A stretch of 8,629 bases of DNA from Candidatus Caldarchaeum sp. Lineage in GTDB: Archaea > Thermoproteota > Nitrososphaeria_A > Caldarchaeales > Caldarchaeaceae. Of this stretch, positions 5,876 to 8,629 are shown one piece after another; position 1 is the first letter of the stretch; every line of letters begins with the position of its first letter. The notes under the pieces are model-generated. The model was not told the DNA's origin. It saw only the letters and a list, made by a program, of their open reading frames with translations, and searched no databases. The stretch covers positions 1 to 8,629 of the forward strand of contig JANWZU010000161.1 of assembly GCA_025054795.1 (NCBI GenBank), written 5' to 3'. The position numbers and the translations under genes were made by a program.

Positions 5876-6269
5876 CTCTGTCTATCGCTTGGTTTGCTAA
5901 GCGGTCGGCTTCGGCGTTCTCCTCCCTGCCCACACATTTTATTTCAAACCCGTCGAACCTAGAGACTAGCTCGACGACTTTTGTGTGAAGAGGCTTGAGG
6001 CCAGCGCTCTTGACCCTGTACTGGCCGCTGACCTGCTTCGCAAGAAGCGTGCTGTCGGTGAAGACAGTCACACGTTTAACACCCATAGAAAGAACGATCT
6101 CCAAAGCCTTTATCAAAGCAAGGTACTCGGCCCGGTTGTTCGTCTGACGCCCGACGTACTCGCTGTACCTGTCAACCTTTCCAGCTGTCCTCACCACTAC
6201 GCCTATTCCAGCCGGCCCCGGGTTTCCTCGAGCTGCTCCGTCGACGAACACAACAGCTTGTCCGTCCAA
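5865..6269 (-). CDS. rnhA: Ribonuclease HI
   Basis: A 134-residue type 1 RNase H that cleaves the RNA strand of RNA/DNA hybrids, such as R-loops and primers, using two metal ions. The DEDD active site is complete: D10 in FVDGAARGNPGPAG, E48 in NNRAEYLAL, D72 in VFTDSTLL and D122 in NAEADRLANQA. It is the compact form without the basic-protrusion helix of the E. coli enzyme, as in archaeal and Bacillus-like members. The loop before the last Asp reads CVGREENAEAD, so the E. coli-type His is absent, which is common in this subgroup. The start is a TTG at 6269, 2 bp after the L10e stop. No in-frame ATG lies between that stop and the conserved VFVDG strand. Translation is probably coupled to L10e. 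The 3' end overlaps the small Cys-His-Cys gene by 11 bp. Confidence 0.95.
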   Translation of the reverse strand: MDGQAVVFVDGAARGNPGPAGIGVVVRTAGKVDRYSEYVGRQTNNRAEYLALIKALEIVLSMGVKRVTVFTDSTLLAKQVSGQYRVKSAGLKPLHTKVVELVSRFDGFEIKCVGREENAEADRLANQAIDRATP

Positions 6270-6271
6270 GC

Positions 6272-6775
6272 CTAGGCACTTTGAACCATCTGGTTCTCGA
6301 CTATGTAGTATTTTTTAGGCAGCTTTTTAGCAGCCAGCTCCAAAGCCTCACGGCCGAGCTGCACCCCGTCGCCATAAACCAGAAGCCTCAGAACAGGCTC
6401 ACCCTGCTCAACCCTAGCCGCACGGCCTATCGGCTTTCCGAACGCCCTTCTCATACCTTCCTGAAGCCTGTCGGCGTGGGCGCCGAAGATCATCTTGTTC
6501 TCCCTCAGCACGTGGTGTGGATGTGCTTTGACCTCTAGGTAGAATTTGTCGTTGAGCTTTTCGGTCAGAACCTTGTTGACAGCTATTCTTGCGGACTCTA
6601 TGGCCACATCCCTTATCTGAAGGCTTTCCTCGGGAACGAGGAGAAGCTCGTGGGTGTAGTCGCTTCGGTAGAAGCCGGCCGTGTACTTCGTTATCCTAGA
6701 AGGCGGCGGGCCGTGGATGTATTCGTTCCTTGCGTAGGTCATGCCTTCTGGACGTCTGTAGTTTTTCGCCTTCAT
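6272..6775 (-). CDS. rpl10e: Large-subunit ribosomal protein L10e (uL16)
   Basis: A 167-residue archaeal/eukaryotic L10e, the uL16 protein of the large subunit that lies near the tRNA binding sites and supports subunit assembly. Signatures are NYRRPEGMTYARNEYIHG (5-22), LQIRDVAIESARIAVNK (52-68) and the hallmark HPHHVLRENKMIFGAH, ADRLQEGM and RRAFGKPIGRAARV run (85-122). The last of these contains the basic loop that reaches the peptidyl-transferase centre. It is of usual length and ends in KYYIVENQMVQSA. The ATG at 6775 lies 16 bp after the mscS-like stop. The GGAGG in the end of that gene is about 22 nt away, too far for a normal Shine-Dalgarno site. A CTTTAAAG box about 29 bp upstream suggests its own short-leader transcript. 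RNase HI follows 2 bp downstream. Confidence 0.96.
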   Translation of the reverse strand: MKAKNYRRPEGMTYARNEYIHGPPPSRITKYTAGFYRSDYTHELLLVPEESLQIRDVAIESARIAVNKVLTEKLNDKFYLEVKAHPHHVLRENKMIFGAHADRLQEGMRRAFGKPIGRAARVEQGEPVLRLLVYGDGVQLGREALELAAKKLPKKYYIVENQMVQSA

Positions 6776-6791
6776 AACCGGCTAGCTTGGT

Positions 6792-7697
6792 TCACGCCTC
6801 CTTTAAAGTGTTCTGGGCCAAGGCCTTCAGCCCACGGTGAACCTCTATGACGTTCATCAGTATCCTCGACTTGACCTCACGCCACGTGTCTATGGGGGCG
6901 TCGAACACGACGGCTATTATGTAGTGGGTTTTGTCGCTCTGCTCCTCGAGGTAAACCTGCTTAACCTCCGAAAAACCGTTGAGCCTTTCCCTGACTTTTT
7001 CAAGCACCTCCTCGGGGCTGAACTCGACTGGAAACTCGTACCTCAGCTTCCTAACCCTCTCGCTAACCTCCGAGTAGTTTGCTATGGCTGAGTTGGCTAG
7101 AATGAGGTTGTTGGGTATCTTCATCACTAGGCCGTCGTCAGTCACCAAGGTCGTGTACATCAAGCTCATGTTCTCGACAACTCCTGTGTAGGCCGGGACG
7201 ACATAGTCTCTTGAGAAAAACTTGTAGCCAGGGAGGAAAGCCCACTGGTACGGAATCAGGCTCGTTATCACTCCAACACGGTCGCCTATCTTGAAGGGCC
7301 TTGACACGAGGATTATTATTCCAGCTATGATGTTGGAGATTGTTGTCTGGCCTGCCAATCCTATCACGAGACCCGTCAGAGTTCCGCCCGCCAAAGCAGT
7401 CTCCGGCGGCACGCCTATCGAAGAAAGCAGAAAAACAGCAATTGCAGCGTACCCGACCAGCTGAATCGTGAGGGAGACGCCTACAGCCTGCTGCCCGACG
7501 AGAGGCTTGAAGGTTCTGACGATGTAGGAGCTTAACAGCCTTACTATGAAAACTCCGGCGGAGACCCCGATTAGAACGTAGATGACTCTGTCTGTGTTGG
7601 CTGGCAGAAGACCCATCTGCGTTAATGCGTAGGCGGTTAGGTAGAGGCCTGCGGCCAGAGCTACTACAGTTAAGATGCTTAGCCTGATTCTCTGCAT
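6792..7697 (-). CDS. MscS-type small-conductance mechanosensitive channel
   Basis: A 301-residue inner-membrane channel of the MscS family that opens under membrane tension to release solutes on osmotic downshift. Segments are TM1 about 8-28, TM2 about 37-60, another about 75-96, and the glycine/alanine-rich pore helix ALAGGTLTGLVIGLAGQ (101-117), kinked before TTISNIIAGIIILVSRP (118-134). The beta domain starts with FKIGDRVGV (135-143) and continues at TGVVENMSLMYT (171-182) and MKIPNNLIL (192-200). An alpha-beta C-terminal domain follows (215-300). Between 144 and 170 there is an aromatic- and proline-rich insertion of about 20 residues where many MscS proteins have a short turn. The ATG at 7697 lies 30 bp from a TATA-like CTTAAAAAG. 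It is divergent to the CCC1-like gene and 16 bp upstream of L10e on the same strand. Confidence 0.93.
   Translation of the reverse strand: MQRIRLSILTVVALAAGLYLTAYALTQMGLLPANTDRVIYVLIGVSAGVFIVRLLSSYIVRTFKPLVGQQAVGVSLTIQLVGYAAIAVFLLSSIGVPPETALAGGTLTGLVIGLAGQTTISNIIAGIIILVSRPFKIGDRVGVITSLIPYQWAFLPGYKFFSRDYVVPAYTGVVENMSLMYTTLVTDDGLVMKIPNNLILANSAIANYSEVSERVRKLRYEFPVEFSPEEVLEKVRERLNGFSEVKQVYLEEQSDKTHYIIAVVFDAPIDTWREVKSRILMNVIEVHRGLKALAQNTLKEA
6801..6808 (-). promoter_or_regulatory. Possible internal promoter for L10e-rnhA
   Basis: The palindromic CTTTAAAG overlaps the last codons of the mscS-like gene. Its centre is about 29 bp upstream of the L10e ATG, predicting a transcript start near 6779 and a leader of about 4 nt. 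It would separate expression of the ribosomal gene from the channel gene. It is a weak TATA match, and position is the main support. Confidence 0.3.
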
Positions 7698-7722
7698 GTT
7701 CTTAAATAGGTTGTGCAGGATT

Positions 7723-7731
7723 CTTTTTAAG
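7723..7731. promoter_or_regulatory. TATA-like element between the mscS-like and CCC1-like genes
   Basis: CTTTTTAAG on the plus strand, or CTTAAAAAG on the minus strand, centred at 7727 in the 70-bp divergent gap. At 26 bp spacing it would start an mscS-like transcript near 7701 (leader about 4 nt) and a CCC1-like transcript near 7753 (leader about 15 nt). A second TATA-like CTTAAATAG at 7701-7709 could also serve the plus-strand gene, with a leader of about 36 nt. Confidence 0.4.
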
Positions 7732-7767
7732 CTGCCTCTTCATGTTTTGTTCCGCTGTAGGCTTTGC

Positions 7768-8394
7768 ATGATTAGGGGTTTTAGAGCTGCGGTGGACGGG
7801 TTCAGGAGAAGGCTTAGCCTCGTCCTCACCTACTCTGGGAAGAGCGGAGCGGTTAGAAGATATTTTTTCAGCAACTCCTTCGACGGCGTTCTTGCGATGA
7901 TGGGCCTCACCTTAGGAGCTTCTATCGTTCCAGCCACTCAGGTTTCAACGGTTGTCTTCGCAGGACTAGGCATGTCGATAGCCATGCTGGTCTCAGGAGT
8001 CTCTGGAATATACTTGACTGAGAGCGCTGAGACAGAGCGTTTGATGAAGGAGCTCCGGGACTCGATGCTTAGGGACGTGAGCGACACAGTAATCGGCAGA
8101 GCGGGGTTCCTAGGCACACTAATCACAGCCCTTGTCGGCGGCCTTTCGACCTTCGTCCTGTCTCTCGCAGTTCTTTCGCCATACGTAGTCAGCGTCTTCT
8201 ACGCAGCGTTAAAGCCGACGGCTCCCTACTTGTCGGCGGCCGTCGGGTTCGTCCTCCTTTTCGTCTTAGGCGTTTTCATGGGTAGATTTTCGAAGGCCGA
8301 CGTCATCAAGTCGGGGATAAGGATGGCGGGACTCGGCGTTGCAGCCGTCCTACTGATACTTTTGCTAGAGTTCTTCGTCGGCTCAGCCGGTTAG
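7768..8394 (+). CDS. VIT1/CCC1-family-like membrane protein (putative metal transporter)
   Basis: A 208-residue membrane protein resembling archaeal members of the VIT1/CCC1 family, whose characterised relatives move iron or manganese. Family-like features are RRYFFSNSFDGVLAMMGLTLG (30-50, start of TM1) and the small-residue-rich second segment GLGMSIAMLVSGVSGIYLTE (66-85). A charged link follows (E85, E88, E90, E95, D98, D103, D106), then TM3-TM5 at about 113-147, 152-173 and 183-203. The link is short compared with the long metal-binding domain of plant VIT1, so metal specificity is open. The frame is open back to 7675, but the upstream 31 codons would overlap the mscS-like gene and its promoter and encode an atypical Cys/Leu-rich peptide. 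ATG 7768 is therefore preferred. The 3' end overlaps the convergent aIF2B-family gene by 12 bp. Confidence 0.72.
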   Translation: MIRGFRAAVDGFRRRLSLVLTYSGKSGAVRRYFFSNSFDGVLAMMGLTLGASIVPATQVSTVVFAGLGMSIAMLVSGVSGIYLTESAETERLMKELRDSMLRDVSDTVIGRAGFLGTLITALVGGLSTFVLSLAVLSPYVVSVFYAALKPTAPYLSAAVGFVLLFVLGVFMGRFSKADVIKSGIRMAGLGVAAVLLILLLEFFVGSAG

Positions 8395-8629
8395 GAACTT
8401 TATCAGCTCATCGGGCTTGAAGACTCCTTTCTCGGTTATGACTGCGGAGACCAAGTCAGGGGGTGTGATGTCGAAGGCGTAGTTCAGCGCTTTAACCCCC
8501 CTAGGAGTTATCCTGATTCCTCCGACGTAGTGAACTTCGTCCTCTGAACGCTCTTCGATGACGACTTCTTCAACAGATTTATGCAGGTCGACGGTTGAGA
8601 GCGGAGCAGACACGTAGAAAGGTACGTTG
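8383..8629 (-). CDS. aIF2B / ribose-1,5-bisphosphate isomerase family protein, C-terminal fragment
   Basis: The last 81 residues of a protein whose 5' part lies beyond the right edge. The frame is open through the window end and begins NVPFYVSAPLSTVDL. Typical C-terminal signatures of the eIF2B alpha/beta/delta-like superfamily follow: VVIEERSEDEV, GIRITPRGVKALNYAFDITP and DLVSAVITEKGV. Archaeal members include ribose-1,5-bisphosphate isomerase of the AMP phosphorylase-type III RuBisCO pathway, proteins called aIF2B, and methylthioribose-1-phosphate isomerase relatives. The C-terminus alone does not separate these. A GTG inside this fragment could be mistaken for a start, but the conserved NVPFYV just before it shows that the gene continues upstream. 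Confidence 0.88.
   Translation of the reverse strand, partial: NVPFYVSAPLSTVDLHKSVEEVVIEERSEDEVHYVGGIRITPRGVKALNYAFDITPPDLVSAVITEKGVFKPDELIKFLTG

Noticed and set aside
5740..5937. A 65-codon minus-strand frame across the small MCHC gene.
   Set aside because: It covers the shared TATA element and the end of rnhA in another frame. The plus-strand MCHC frame has better start and promoter placement.
6798..6802. GGAGG upstream of L10e as a Shine-Dalgarno site.
   Set aside because: It is about 22 nt from the L10e ATG, well beyond the usual spacing, and lies within the last codons of the mscS-like gene.
1..8629. Search for CRISPR repeats, insertion sequences, tRNAs, attachment sites and defence-type gene clusters.
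   Set aside because: Almost every base is in recognisable or well-formed coding sequence. The gene-free gaps are 109 bp or less and contain no repeat arrays, inverted terminal repeats or tRNA-like cloverleaf that I can see.

Overview
The window looks like part of an archaeal chromosome. The main evidence is gene content: archaeal-type PheS with N-terminal winged-helix segments, the start of archaeal/eukaryotic-type PheT, ribosomal protein L10e (the archaeal uL16), a DUF373 membrane protein next to an archaeal cis-prenyltransferase, and the C-terminus of an aIF2B/ribose-1,5-bisphosphate isomerase family protein. Most genes also lack a Shine-Dalgarno site and have a TATA-like element about 25 bp before the start or predicted transcript start, as in archaea with leaderless or short-leader mRNAs. 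The moderate GC content and gene style would fit the Thaumarchaeota/Aigarchaeota side of the Thermoproteota, but that placement is an impression, not a proof.

Layout, left to right. Minus strand, bases 1-2436: a DUF996-like membrane protein, then pheS, then the first 52 codons of pheT, which runs off the left edge. Plus strand, 2546-4519: a DUF373 integral membrane protein followed 6 bp later by a cis-prenyl diphosphate synthase (uppS), a likely two-gene unit. Minus strand, 4516-5718: an M24-fold (Xaa-Pro aminopeptidase-like) protein in which every expected metal ligand is replaced. Plus strand, 5768-5875: a 35-residue protein starting MCHC, too short for most gene callers. Minus strand, 5865-7697, in transcription order: an MscS-type channel, L10e and RNase HI. 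Plus strand, 7768-8394: a VIT1/CCC1-like membrane protein. Minus strand, 8383-8629: the C-terminal 81 residues of the aIF2B-family protein.

The arrangement is very compact. Genes on the same strand are separated by 2, 2, 6, 16 or 78 bp. The three divergent gaps (109, 49 and 70 bp) hold the promoters, and all three convergent junctions overlap at their stop codons. Most genes are translation or envelope housekeeping genes. The least expected elements are the metal-site-less M24 protein, the tiny Cys-His-Cys protein that appears to share a symmetric promoter with it, and the DUF373-uppS pair. I see no mobile element, CRISPR array, tRNA or rRNA. No gene-free stretch exceeds 300 bases; the longest is the 109-bp divergent gap.
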